DNA of 8,308 nucleotides, from assembly GCA_049324235.1 (NCBI GenBank), contig JBMOLJ010000071.1, positions 1 to 8,308 of the forward strand, read 5' to 3'. The notes under the pieces are model-generated. The model was not told the DNA's origin and made no database searches. It saw only the letters and a list, made by a program, of their open reading frames with translations. Both the position numbers and the translations under genes were made by a program. Each line of letters opens with the position of its first letter. Position 1 is the first letter of the stretch. Origin of the DNA: UBA1431 sp049324235. GTDB lineage: Bacteria > Bacillota > Clostridia > Christensenellales > UBA1431. Of this stretch, positions 1 through 7,124 are shown one piece after another.

Positions 1-833
1 TCACCAAAAAAGCTTTAAACGCGCAGGTCGTGCTGATGGAGCTTGAAGCGCCGCGCGTAGCGAAAAAATGTTTGCCCGGGCAGTTCATCATACTGCGCGT
101 GAATGAAACAGGCGAGCGCATCCCGCTGACCATCGCCGATTACGACCGCGAAAAAGGCTCGGTCACCGTCATCTTCCAGATTGTCGGCAAGACCACGATG
201 CTGCTTGCCGAAGCCGAGCAGGGCGGGTACATCGCGGACGTGGTCGGCCCCTTAGGCAACGCCTCGCATCTTAATGGCATCGAAAAAGCCGCCGTCGTCG
301 GCGGCGGGCTGGGCTGCGCCATCGCGTACCCGCAGGCCAAGGCCCTGCACAGCATGGGCGCTGCAGTAGACGTCATCGCGGGCTTCAGGACCAAAGACCT
401 CGTCATACTGGAAGACGAAATGAAGGCCGTGTCCGACAACCTTTTCATCATGACCGACGACGGCTCCTACGGCGAGCACGGGCTGGTGACCGACAAGCTC
501 AGGGCGCGCATCGAAGCGGGAGCAGGGTACGACACGGTCATCGCCATAGGCCCCCTGATCATGATGAAGTTCGTGTGCAGGCTCACCAAAGAATACGGCC
601 TTAAAACCGTGGTCAGCATGAACCCCGTGATGATCGACGGCACCGGGATGTGCGGCGGCTGCCGCCTGAGCGTCGGCGGGGAAACGAAGTTCGCCTGCGT
701 GGACGGCCCCGAGTTCGACGGCCATCTGATCGACTTCGACGAAGTGATACGCCGCACCTCCATGTACAAAGAGCAGGAGCAGGAATCGGCACAGCGGCAC
801 AAGTGCAGATTGGAGGGCGTATACAATGGCTGA
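1..833 (+). CDS. nfnA: NfnA, FAD/NAD-binding [2Fe-2S] subunit of NADH-dependent ferredoxin:NADP+ oxidoreductase (5' end cut by window edge)
   Basis: This is the small subunit of the soluble cytoplasmic NfnAB (SudB-type) flavoprotein, which couples NADH and reduced ferredoxin to NADP+ reduction by electron bifurcation. The frame is open from base 3 with no start codon; the visible TKKALNAQVV leads straight into the family fold, so only a few N-terminal residues are missing. The GTG at 30 is internal, not the start. Counting from that GTG: the flavin-binding RIPLTI is at 30-35, the dinucleotide loop VVGGGLGCA at 89-97, and the [2Fe-2S] site near the C-terminus has Asp203, Cys208, Cys211 and Cys223 (DGTGMCGGC...C). 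The MYKEQE tail is also typical. The stop overlaps the nfnB start by 8 bases, indicating one operon and coupled translation. PyrK-like dihydroorotate dehydrogenase electron-transfer subunits share the fold, but the nfnB partner decides for NfnA. The promoter lies outside the window. Confidence 0.93.
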   Translation, partial: TKKALNAQVVLMELEAPRVAKKCLPGQFIILRVNETGERIPLTIADYDREKGSVTVIFQIVGKTTMLLAEAEQGGYIADVVGPLGNASHLNGIEKAAVVGGGLGCAIAYPQAKALHSMGAAVDVIAGFRTKDLVILEDEMKAVSDNLFIMTDDGSYGEHGLVTDKLRARIEAGAGYDTVIAIGPLIMMKFVCRLTKEYGLKTVVSMNPVMIDGTGMCGGCRLSVGGETKFACVDGPEFDGHLIDFDEVIRRTSMYKEQEQESAQRHKCRLEGVYNG

Positions 834-2223
834 GAGGAACATGTCTTTACAAAAGAACCCCATGCCCGAGCAGGACCCCAACGTGCGGAACAGGAACTTT
901 GACGAGGTCGCGCAGGGCTACACCGGGGAAACGGCGGTGTCGGAGGCCATGCGCTGCCTGGGGTGCAAGAACCCTCCCTGCGTTCTGGGCTGCCCAGTGA
1001 ACGTCAAGATACCCGAGTTTATCAAGTGCATTCAGGAGCGCCGGTTCAGGGACGCGTACCTGACCATCAAGGAGACCAACTCCCTTCCGGCGGTCTGCGG
1101 CAGGGTGTGCCCGCAGGAGACGCAGTGCGAGGCCAAGTGCGTGCGCGGCAAGAAGGGCGAGCCGGTGGCCATCGGGCGGCTGGAGCGGTTTGCCGCCGAC
1201 TGGTATTTGCAGAACTGCGACGACAAGCCCGCAAAGCCGGTATCCAACGGCCGCAGGGTGGCCGTACTGGGCGCAGGGCCGGCCGGACTGACCTGCGCGG
1301 GCGACCTGGCGATGCTTGGCTACGACGTGACGGTGTTTGAGGCGTTCCACGCGCCGGGCGGCGTACTGATCTACGGCATTCCCGAGTTCAGGCTGCCCAA
1401 AGCCATCGTCAAGCATGAGATCGAAAAGCTCGAGGAAATCGGCGTCAGGATAGAGACCAACACCATCGCGGGCAAGGCCGTGTCCATCGACGAGCTGTTT
1501 GAAGAAGGGTTCGAGGCAGTGTTCATCGGCACCGGCGCGGGACTGCCCATGTTCATGAACATCCCGGGCGAGAATTTGAACGGCGTGTTCTCCGCAAACG
1601 AGTTTTTGACGCGCATCAACCTGATGAAGGCGTACCGTGACGACTACGACACGCCGGTGTTCCGGGCGCGCAACGTAGCGGTGGTGGGCGGCGGCAACGT
1701 GGCGATGGACTCCGCGCGCTGCGCGAAGCGTCTGGGCGCGGAGAACGTGTACATCGTGTACCGCCGGAGCGAAAAAGAGATGCCCGCGCGCGCCGAGGAA
1801 GTGCACCACGCGAAGGAGGAAGGCATTATCTTCAGGCTCCTGTGCAACCCGGTGCGGATACTGGGCGACGACAAGGGCTGGGTGAAGGGCATGGAGTGCG
1901 TCGAAATGGAGCTGGGCGAGCCGGACGCGTCGGGCAGGCGCAGGCCGGTCGAGAAGCAGGGCAGCGAATTCACGCTGGACGTGGACTGCGTTGTAATGGC
2001 CATCGGCACCTCCCCCAACCCGACGGTGACCAAGTCCACAAGCGGGCTGGAGACCAACAAACGCGGCTGCATCGTGGCCGATGAGGAAACCGGCCTGACG
2101 ACGCTTGAGGGCGTATACGCCGGCGGCGACGCCGTGACCGGCGCCGCCACCGTCATCCTCGCCATGGGCGCGGGGAAAAGCGCCGCAAAGGCGATTGATG
2201 CGTACCTTCGTTCAAAAGGATAA
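826..2223 (+). CDS. nfnB: NfnB, FAD/NADP-binding iron-sulfur subunit (GltA/GltD-like glutamate synthase small-subunit family)
   Basis: The 465-residue flavoprotein is the large partner of NfnA. In the characterised complex it holds the bifurcating FAD, the NADP(H) site and two [4Fe-4S] clusters. Two cysteine groups are visible near the N-terminus: C44-x2-C47-x4-C52-x3-C56 (CLGCKNPPCVLGCPV) and C91, C95, C101, C105, with a Glu (98) between them in PQETQC. The FAD loop GAGPAG is at 149-154, the signature GGVLIYGIPEFRLPK at 178-192, the second dinucleotide loop VVGGGNVAMD at 286-295 and the C-terminal FAD-contact YAGGDAVTGA at 431-440. The length is normal. The ATG at 826 is preceded by GGAGGG (812-817) at good spacing; an alternative ATG at 841 has no comparable site. 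Such proteins are often labelled glutamate synthase small subunit, but no large GOGAT subunit is adjacent and the nfnA overlap supports Nfn. Confidence 0.93.
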   Translation: MAERNMSLQKNPMPEQDPNVRNRNFDEVAQGYTGETAVSEAMRCLGCKNPPCVLGCPVNVKIPEFIKCIQERRFRDAYLTIKETNSLPAVCGRVCPQETQCEAKCVRGKKGEPVAIGRLERFAADWYLQNCDDKPAKPVSNGRRVAVLGAGPAGLTCAGDLAMLGYDVTVFEAFHAPGGVLIYGIPEFRLPKAIVKHEIEKLEEIGVRIETNTIAGKAVSIDELFEEGFEAVFIGTGAGLPMFMNIPGENLNGVFSANEFLTRINLMKAYRDDYDTPVFRARNVAVVGGGNVAMDSARCAKRLGAENVYIVYRRSEKEMPARAEEVHHAKEEGIIFRLLCNPVRILGDDKGWVKGMECVEMELGEPDASGRRRPVEKQGSEFTLDVDCVVMAIGTSPNPTVTKSTSGLETNKRGCIVADEETGLTTLEGVYAGGDAVTGAATVILAMGAGKSAAKAIDAYLRSKG

Positions 2224-2259
2224 AGAGTAGACCCTCAAAAGATTGGCTGTCATAAAAAG

Positions 2260-2317
2260 TGTCATCCTGAGCAAAACGAAGATCTATGGGATTCTTCGGC
2301 TTCGCCTCAGGATGACA
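2260..2317. repeat. TGTCATCCTGAG palindromic repeat (REP/MITE-like)
   Basis: The ends are a perfect 12-base inverted repeat: TGTCATCCTGAG at 2260-2271 and CTCAGGATGACA at 2306-2317. Inside, the complementarity continues imperfectly (GCAAAACGAAGA against TCTTCGGCTTCGC), leaving a short central loop around GATCTATGGG. The pattern matches the very common TGTCATCCTGAGC...GCTCAGGATGACA extragenic repeat family found in many bacteria, which is often mistranslated as a short CHPE-type peptide. It sits between the nfnB stop and the downstream terminator, so it is transcribed into the 3' end of the nfnAB message. No convincing target-site duplication flanks it. Family assignment is from memory of the motif. 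Confidence 0.8.
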
Positions 2318-2327
2318 ACGGGCTTTC

Positions 2328-2354
2328 AAAAAACCCTGGTTATCAGGGCTTTTT
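2328..2354. terminator. Bidirectional intrinsic terminator between nfnB and the metallophosphoesterase gene
   Basis: The stem CCCTG (2334-2338) and CAGGG (2344-2348) closes a 5-base loop (GTTAT). It is flanked on the left by six A and on the right, after one C, by five T, so a short G+C stem with a U-tract forms whichever strand is transcribed. It lies about 105 bases after the nfnB stop and about 20 bases after the minus-strand metallophosphoesterase stop, the expected place for a terminator shared by two convergent genes. The stem is short, so efficiency could be moderate. Confidence 0.7.
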
Positions 2355-2374
2355 GATTTATATGATCCGCTCAT

Positions 2375-3208
2375 CTACCCCCGTTTCAGCGTGATTTCCA
2401 CGATCTGCGGCGGAGCGCAGAAGCGTATGGGCAATACGGACACGCCGATGCCGTTGGATATAATCAGCGTGGTACCGTCTTTCTGATACAGGCCCGTGCG
2501 GTATTTGCCGCCGGTTCGGGAAGGCATCACCGGCGCAAACAGCCCCAAAAACGTCACCTGCCCCCCGTGCGTATGCCCCGAGAGCATCAGGTCCACCTTA
2601 TCCGTTGGCATCTGCTCGATATAGTCCGGATTATGGGACAGTAATATGACATAGTCCTCCTCTGCAGTCTCTTTTTCAACGCGCGAGACGTCGGGCACAT
2701 CCTCGTCCAAATCGCCCACGCCGGCCAGAGCGATGCGCGCGCCGTCTTTTTCAATCCATACCATATCATTGTCGATCAGCTTTATCCCGTTCTTTCGCGC
2801 CTCTTCGCGGCACATCGCGGCATCCGTCCAATGGTCGTGGTTGCCCAGCACTCCGTATACGCCCAGCGGCGCGGACATTTTGCCGAGCACCCCGAACACG
2901 GGCGTGATCTGCTCCGGTTCATGGCCCACATAGTCTCCGCCCATCAGGATAATATCGGGATGCATGGCGTTGACGCGCGCCGCCATATCCTCCACGTACG
3001 AGAGCGGAAGATAATCGTTATGATGCACATCGGCAATGAAAACGATTTTCAGGTTATCAACTTCTGCGGGAATTTCGGGGGAAGCAACGGTATATTGCTT
3101 GACCTGCAGCATGCGCGGCTCAACAAACATATAACCGCCTAATAACAACAGGACAGCCAGCATAACGCCAACTATCCTTTTCGTGTATCTTTTCTTGCGT
3201 TTTCTCAT
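2375..3208 (-). CDS. Membrane-anchored YkuE-like metallophosphoesterase
   Basis: The 277-residue protein belongs to the calcineurin-like phosphoesterase superfamily, YkuE branch, which binds two metal ions and hydrolyses phosphoesters or pyrophosphates. The metal-site motifs appear in the right order: IADVHH (D60, H62), GGDYVGH (D92), GNHDHW (N123, H124, D125), LLSHNPDY (H192) and GHTHGGQ (H212, H214). The C-terminal SNGIGVSVLPIRF is typical of the branch. A basic N-terminus (MRKRKKRYTKR) precedes one hydrophobic segment at about residues 12-28 with no lipobox, so the catalytic domain should face outward on a signal anchor. Bacillus YkuE itself has a Tat signal; no RRxFLK motif is seen here. 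The start is supported by GAGGG just upstream. It has its own promoter and is transcribed towards nfnB. The substrate is unknown; lipid or nucleotide pyrophosphates are possible by analogy with relatives such as LpxG. Confidence 0.88.
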   Translation of the reverse strand: MRKRKKRYTKRIVGVMLAVLLLLGGYMFVEPRMLQVKQYTVASPEIPAEVDNLKIVFIADVHHNDYLPLSYVEDMAARVNAMHPDIILMGGDYVGHEPEQITPVFGVLGKMSAPLGVYGVLGNHDHWTDAAMCREEARKNGIKLIDNDMVWIEKDGARIALAGVGDLDEDVPDVSRVEKETAEEDYVILLSHNPDYIEQMPTDKVDLMLSGHTHGGQVTFLGLFAPVMPSRTGGKYRTGLYQKDGTTLIISNGIGVSVLPIRFCAPPQIVEITLKRG

Positions 3209-3259
3209 GGACCCTCGCAGTGGCGCTAAAAGTGTTACATAGACACGGTTACCCTGTGT

Positions 3260-3288
3260 ATACTAACCCAAATCACCGGTTATTTCAA
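3260..3288 (-). promoter_or_regulatory. SigA-type promoter for the metallophosphoesterase gene
   Basis: Read on the minus strand, TTGAAA (plus-strand 3283-3288; 5 of 6 to the -35 consensus) is followed after exactly 17 bases by TAGTAT (plus-strand 3260-3265; 4 of 6 to the -10). This puts the predicted transcript start some 45 bases before the ATG. Just downstream, 3243-3259 holds an imperfect dyad (ACAC ... GTGT flanking GG/CC) that could be an operator, but this is weak. The promoter implies that the gene is not only read through from cbiB upstream. Confidence 0.6.
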
Positions 3289-3318
3289 GCTATGTGCCCA
3301 ATGTACAGCGTGCACTTT

Positions 3319-4284
3319 CTAAAACATCCAGCCCGCGGCGATACAAATGAGCGCGTACACGATCGCAAAAAATGCAAACCCCAGCCCGTACGACGTGAAC
3401 ATCATGCCGGTTGCAGCCTTTATGTCCGTAACCTCCGGTTCCCGCAGGCCATCCTCTTCCATTGGTTTTTCCGCCATTTCCCCCGACTGCGGTGTTCCTG
3501 CCAACCGGATGTGCAGCGCCCCCGCCGCCGCAAATTCCGGCCATCTGCCGTCCAAGCTGTTACAGTTTTTGCGGTCTTTGATCGTTTTCCACGCATTCCT
3601 ATAATCCAGGCGCAGGATCGCGGCGGCGCAAACCATGAAAACGCCCGCGATTCTAGCGGGAACAAAGCTGAAAACACCGTCCGCTATCGCGCCCGCACGG
3701 CCGATATCCCGGCGTTCGCCGTTCCTGTTGCCTGTCACGGTATGCGTCATGGAGACGGCTTTGAAAATGGCGCCTGCCATAGGCCCGCCGATAAAAAGAT
3801 AAAAAATCGGCGAAAAAAGGCCTTCCGCCGTATTGCGGGCCACCGTCCCGGCCGTCACCCGTATGATATCCCCGCGGCCAAGCGCCTGCGTATGGTCTCC
3901 GGCCAGTATGGCAGCGCGGTTTCGGGCGGCTTCAAGGCTCTCGGAAAGGGTGTTTGCCACTTTTTTTGCCTCGCGCGCGACGCTTCCGCCGGAGAGCATC
4001 AGATACGAAAGGGCGGCCTCGCCGGCAAACGTATACCAGAAGCCCAGAATATACAGGAGCTTCATGATAAGGAACACGGCGCTTCCGGTAAACACGGTAA
4101 CAATGATGAGCATAGCCGCGCCTGCCCGGCGCAGCTGCCTGGGTTCGCTGCACAATTCGCCAAAGGGCTTCTCCAAATACCCTATCAAAATGCGCACCAG
4201 CCCCAGAGGATGCGGCAAACGGTGCGGATATCCCAACAGGATATCCAGGCAAACGCCCAGCGTCAAAGCAAGCAAATGGTTCAT
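3319..4284 (-). CDS. cbiB: CbiB/CobD family adenosylcobinamide-phosphate synthase, divergent
   Basis: The family joins adenosylcobyric acid to an aminopropanol (phosphate) arm, giving cobinamide (phosphate), and is an integral membrane protein. The 321 residues match the usual length and give several hydrophobic segments, for example about 58-84, 155-175, 205-225 and 295-320. Recognisable landmarks are LDILLGYPHRLPHP (13-26), GDIIRVTAGTVARNTAEG (138-155), FKAVS (174-178), FSFVPARI (205-212), RWPEFAAAGAL (247-257) and AEKP (271-274). Many residues usually conserved are altered: GDP has become GYP, PHPVRxIG has become PHPLGLVR, the KAxNTLDSMVGY block reads KAVSMTHTVTGN, HxSPN reads CNSLD, and GGPNxYFG reads AGTPQSG. 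The frame is uninterrupted. Its ATG overlaps the cobQ TGA as ATGA, so it is co-translated with cobQ. Family membership is firm, but normal catalytic activity is doubtful. Confidence 0.85.
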   Translation of the reverse strand: MNHLLALTLGVCLDILLGYPHRLPHPLGLVRILIGYLEKPFGELCSEPRQLRRAGAAMLIIVTVFTGSAVFLIMKLLYILGFWYTFAGEAALSYLMLSGGSVAREAKKVANTLSESLEAARNRAAILAGDHTQALGRGDIIRVTAGTVARNTAEGLFSPIFYLFIGGPMAGAIFKAVSMTHTVTGNRNGERRDIGRAGAIADGVFSFVPARIAGVFMVCAAAILRLDYRNAWKTIKDRKNCNSLDGRWPEFAAAGALHIRLAGTPQSGEMAEKPMEEDGLREPEVTDIKAATGMMFTSYGLGFAFFAIVYALICIAAGWMF

Positions 4285-5810
4285 GATCCGTTCCTCAAAA
4301 TATGGTAAAACAGTTCCATATCCGTGTTGTGCCGCACGATGTCCGCAAGGCGGTCATATTCGCGCTCCTTAAAATCCGCAAAGGACTCGGGTTTAGCCTC
4401 TAGCGGCTCCATCCCCTTTCTCCCGCGCAGATAATTGATGAGTCCCCTTAAAAATATGCCATTGTCGAATATTCCGTGCAGATAGGTGCCGAACACATTG
4501 CCTTTATTGTTGCAGACCATATCCAGCACGGCGGATTCGCCGCCTTCCGGCTTATCAAGATACGCGACCGGCACGGCGCTGCTTCCGTAAACGTTCTGCC
4601 CCATATGTATCTCATACCCTTCCAGGCTGCAGCCGTTCAGTGCGGCAAACAGGCCCTCTCCTTCAAATGCGATCTTTCCTCTGGACTGGGCCGTGACCTT
4701 CTCCCTCTGCATCGTCACCTCAAAATCCAGAAGCCCAAGTCCCAGCGCTTCACCCGCGTCCGTTTCACACCGTTCAGGGTCGTAAATCTTTTTGCCGAGC
4801 ATCTGGTACCCGCCGCAGATGCCCATCAGCAGTCCGCCATTGGCGGCAAACGCCGCCGCCTTTTGTGCCAGCCCTGCTTTCTTGAGATAGGTCAGGTCGC
4901 CTATCGTATTCTTGCTCCCTGGAATGATGATGAGGTCTTTGTCCTCCATCTGCCCGGGAGAGGAAATGAACTCGACGCCCACGCCGTGCTCCCTGTAGAG
5001 CATGTTGAAATCGGTGAAGTTGGACATATAGGGCAGATAGACGACGCCGATTTTTACCTGCGCTCCGGCGGCTATGCTCTTTCTGAACCGTTCGGACACG
5101 CTGTCCTCTTCCTCGAGGTCTATGTCCATATAGGGGATCACGCCCAGCACCGGAATGCCTATGAGGTCTTCGAGCATCGTAAGACCGGGCTTTAAAATCT
5201 CCGCGTCGCCCCGGAATTTGTTGATGATGACGGCTTTGACGCGTTCCCTTTCCTCCTGCTTCAGAAGCATGATTGTACCGTACAGCGAGGCGAATACCCC
5301 ACCCCTGTCGATGTCGCCGATGAGAATAACCGGCGCGTCGGCCAGCTTTGCCATGCCCATATTCACCAGGTCGTTATCGGACAGGTTGATTTCCGCCGGG
5401 CTGCCCGCGCCTTCGATGACGATATAATCAAACCGCTTTTCAAGGGTGGCATAGGTTTGCCGTATGCCGTCCCGCAGGTCGTCTTTCATGTTGTGGTATT
5501 CCATGGCGTTCAGGTTGCCAAGCGCCTTGCCGTTCAGGATGACCTGAGCCTTTGTATCCGCCGTCGGCTTGATAAGGATGGGGTTCATAGAGCAATCGGG
5601 CAAAACGCCTGCCGCCTCGGCCTGCATGACCTGTGCGCGTCCCATCTCGCCTCCCGATGCGGTCACAAAGGAATTGAGCGCCATATTCTGGGATTTGAAG
5701 GGCGCGACGCTATATCCGTCCTGTTTGAGTATCCGTAAAAACGCTGCGGTCAAAAGGCTCTTGCCCACCGTCGAAGCCGTACCCTGCAGCATGATGCATC
5801 TGCCTCTCAA
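4281..5810 (-). CDS. cobQ: Cobyric acid synthase CobQ (CbiP)
   Basis: The cytoplasmic glutamine-dependent amidase amidates four side-chain carboxylates of adenosylcobyrinic acid a,c-diamide to give adenosylcobyric acid, with ATP. From the TTG start it is 509 residues, normal for CobQ. The N-terminal ATP-grasping domain has LQGTASTVGKS (about 8-18), FKSQNMALNS (38-47), EGAGSPAEINL (133-143), GDIDRGGVFAS (165-175) and INKFRGD (196-202). The C-terminal class I glutamine amidotransferase domain has PGSKNT, GICGGYQMLG with nucleophile Cys332, GYEIHMG, and GTYLHGIFDN with His445. All look intact. An in-frame ATG at 5834 adds 8 residues (MERGRKDA) but has no ribosome binding site. GGGGGAGGAAGG lies between it and the TTG at 5810 at ideal spacing, and the TTG start matches family N-termini, so I prefer TTG. 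The stop overlaps the cbiB ATG by 4 bases. No cobalamin riboswitch is recognisable upstream. Confidence 0.95.
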   Translation of the reverse strand: MRGRCIMLQGTASTVGKSLLTAAFLRILKQDGYSVAPFKSQNMALNSFVTASGGEMGRAQVMQAEAAGVLPDCSMNPILIKPTADTKAQVILNGKALGNLNAMEYHNMKDDLRDGIRQTYATLEKRFDYIVIEGAGSPAEINLSDNDLVNMGMAKLADAPVILIGDIDRGGVFASLYGTIMLLKQEERERVKAVIINKFRGDAEILKPGLTMLEDLIGIPVLGVIPYMDIDLEEEDSVSERFRKSIAAGAQVKIGVVYLPYMSNFTDFNMLYREHGVGVEFISSPGQMEDKDLIIIPGSKNTIGDLTYLKKAGLAQKAAAFAANGGLLMGICGGYQMLGKKIYDPERCETDAGEALGLGLLDFEVTMQREKVTAQSRGKIAFEGEGLFAALNGCSLEGYEIHMGQNVYGSSAVPVAYLDKPEGGESAVLDMVCNNKGNVFGTYLHGIFDNGIFLRGLINYLRGRKGMEPLEAKPESFADFKEREYDRLADIVRHNTDMELFYHILRNGS

Positions 5811-5815
5811 AGCGT

Positions 5816-5827
5816 CCTTCCTCCCCC
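5816..5827 (-). promoter_or_regulatory. cobQ: Strong ribosome binding site that decides the cobQ start
   Basis: Minus-strand GGGGGAGGAAGG occupies these positions; its GGAGG core (5820-5824) lies 9 bases before the TTG at 5810. The same bases fall inside the codons that would follow the upstream ATG at 5834, whose own leader (ACGAAACGCCGC) has no purine-rich site. The arrangement favours TTG initiation. Confidence 0.65.
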
Positions 5828-5944
5828 GTTCCATGCGGCGTTTCGTTTTTCACATGCTATCGTACATTTGAAGGGAATACAAGGTCAGCATATGTCATGT
5901 TGTAGGATTTTTTTGAACCTTGCCACACCGGTCGAATATCTTTT

Positions 5945-6397
5945 TTACAAAAGCTCGTTCCTGTCCCTGCGTTTCAGTTTCTCCACCACCCGCCTGATAT
6001 CCTGCGTATGCGCCTTATCGCAGATCATAAGCGTGTCGCCGGTGTCAACGACCACCATGTCCTTTAGCCCCACAGCGGCTATAAGTTTTTTCTCCCCGAC
6101 GATAATAGAGTTTTCTGTGCCGAGCGCAACGACGTCCCGCAACATGTTGCCGTTCCCGTCGCTTTTGTTGATGCGTTCCAGTACCAGCCAGCTCCCCGCG
6201 TCGTCCCAGCCGAAGCTCCCGGGGATGGTAAAAATGCGTTTTGCCCGCTCCATGATGCCGTAATCCACCGATTCAGATTTGAAACCAGCATAGCATTCCG
6301 CGAGCACGCGCTCGAAATCAGGCGTGCCCAAGGGATCCATGATCCGCAGGATACCCTTGTATATATCGGGCAAAAGCTGTTCTTCCAAGCCCTGTAG
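5945..6397 (-). pseudogene. manC: 5'-truncated mannose-1-phosphate guanylyltransferase (C-terminal part only)
   Basis: The full-length enzyme, about 340-360 residues, makes GDP-mannose from mannose 1-phosphate and GTP. Only the last 150 or so residues are present. Recognisable blocks, counted from the TTG at 6388, are LLPDIYKG (5-12), ESVDYGIMERA (39-49) with the family SxDYGxME signature, SFGWDDAGSW (58-67), DVVALGTENSII (85-96), KLIAAVGLKDMVVVDTGDTL (101-120) and the C-terminal RRVVEKLK. The N-terminal nucleotide-binding half with GxGxRLxPxS and the metal-binding Asp is absent. The frame upstream carries no further homology and meets a stop near 6439. No ATG is available; TTG at 6388 has no clear ribosome binding site. 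Homology begins about 20 bases beyond the cwlD relic stop, pointing to a deletion of the 5' half. A shortened protein might be made but could not bind GTP. Confidence 0.85.
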
Positions 6398-6416
6398 CGT
6401 TACTCTCGTTCCCGAC

Positions 6417-7124
6417 TTATAACCCGGCCTTGTTCGCTAGATACTGTTCTGTTCCATCAGATATTGCTTTTGCAAGCTGCTGGCGGAATTCATCTTTTGC
6501 GAGCAATAGCTTTTCTTCCGCATTGGAAATAAACTTCAATGATAACTCCCGGTATCTCGGAATTGCGCAGTATAAAAAAATCAGCCTGCTGCGGGTCATG
6601 CGTCATCCTATTCTTGCCATTTGCAATCACGCTGTTCAAAGCGCGTTGAATACAATAAGCCAATGCTTTGCTCTGAGGGAATTTGTCGTTATAAAACACA
6701 ATGCTCCCGTTTGTATCGGGCTTTTTGAGATTGCAGTCCACATGGATGCTTAAAAACAGCCGGGCATTGCTGTTGTTGATAATATTCGCCCTTGCATTCA
6801 AATCCCTTTGGTGCTTGCTCCCGTTCGAGTCGTCCAGACTGTCCAGCGAAATATCTTCTTCCCTTGTCATAATGACTGTGTATCCCTTTTTTTCCATAAG
6901 AGCTTTCAGCTTTTTTGCTATGACAAGATTCACATCTTTTTCCAATAAGCCGTCCTTGTTCGTTCCCCCGTCAATACCTCCGTGCCCCGGGTCAATAACG
7001 ATTATTGCGCTGTCAAAATCAAGCACATGCGGCGGGAAAACGAAAGAAAATAAGGCGAAAAGTGAAACAAGCGTTACGGAAGCCGTTATATACAGCATTT
7101 TTTCCGTATTATAATCATTTTCAT
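6417..7124 (-). pseudogene. cwlD: cwlD, N-acetylmuramoyl-L-alanine amidase (spore cortex type), broken by two indels
   Basis: Family 3 zinc amidases such as CwlD trim peptides from muramic acid so that spore cortex muramic-lactam can form. The protein has a membrane anchor then IVIDPGHGGIDGGT (zinc His), LLEKDVNL (zinc Glu), SIHVDCN (zinc His) and PGVIIEV (catalytic Glu). Two breaks are seen. At the start, GGAGGGAAGG precedes ATG at 7124, giving MKMIIIRKK, but the frame shifts at a run of six A (plus-strand T at 7098-7103) before MLYITASV. Near 6529-6534, GAAGTT is followed directly by T-ATT-TCC, so the expected E-V-G-F-I-S-N lacks 5 bases; the tail ISNAEEKLLLAKDE...YLANKAGL continues to TAA at 6417. 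Restoring 1 and 5 bases gives 711 bases, 237 codons, the normal CwlD size. A start at ATG 7140 bypasses the first break but has a poor ribosome binding site and ends early at 6490. Catalytic residues precede the second break. Confidence 0.85.

Noticed and set aside
847..1809. Long minus-strand open frame (about 320 codons) opposite nfnB
   Set aside because: It is a shadow of the G+C-rich nfnB codons: His/Arg/Ala/Val-rich translation, no domain, and nfnB itself has full family motifs.
2153..2374. Short minus-strand open frame across the nfnB end and the repeat
   Set aside because: Its translation contains the CHPE-type peptide that comes from the TGTCATCCTGAG palindrome, a well-known false gene.
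3243..3259. Imperfect dyad ACAC...GTGT just after the metallophosphoesterase -10 box as an operator
   Set aside because: Its arms are short and mismatched and no regulator is known; it is mentioned only within the promoter entry.
3220..4308. Plus-strand open frame of about 360 codons opposite cbiB
   Set aside because: The translation is a basic, low-complexity mix with no motif; the minus-strand CbiB landmarks explain the region.
4476..5195. Plus-strand open frame of about 240 codons opposite cobQ
   Set aside because: It is antisense to intact CobQ domains and has no recognisable motif or ribosome binding site.
5811..5944. Cobalamin riboswitch or clear promoter upstream of cobQ
   Set aside because: The gap is short, shows no B12-box-like AGCCACTG element, and no -35/-10 pair with good spacing could be picked; I report nothing here.
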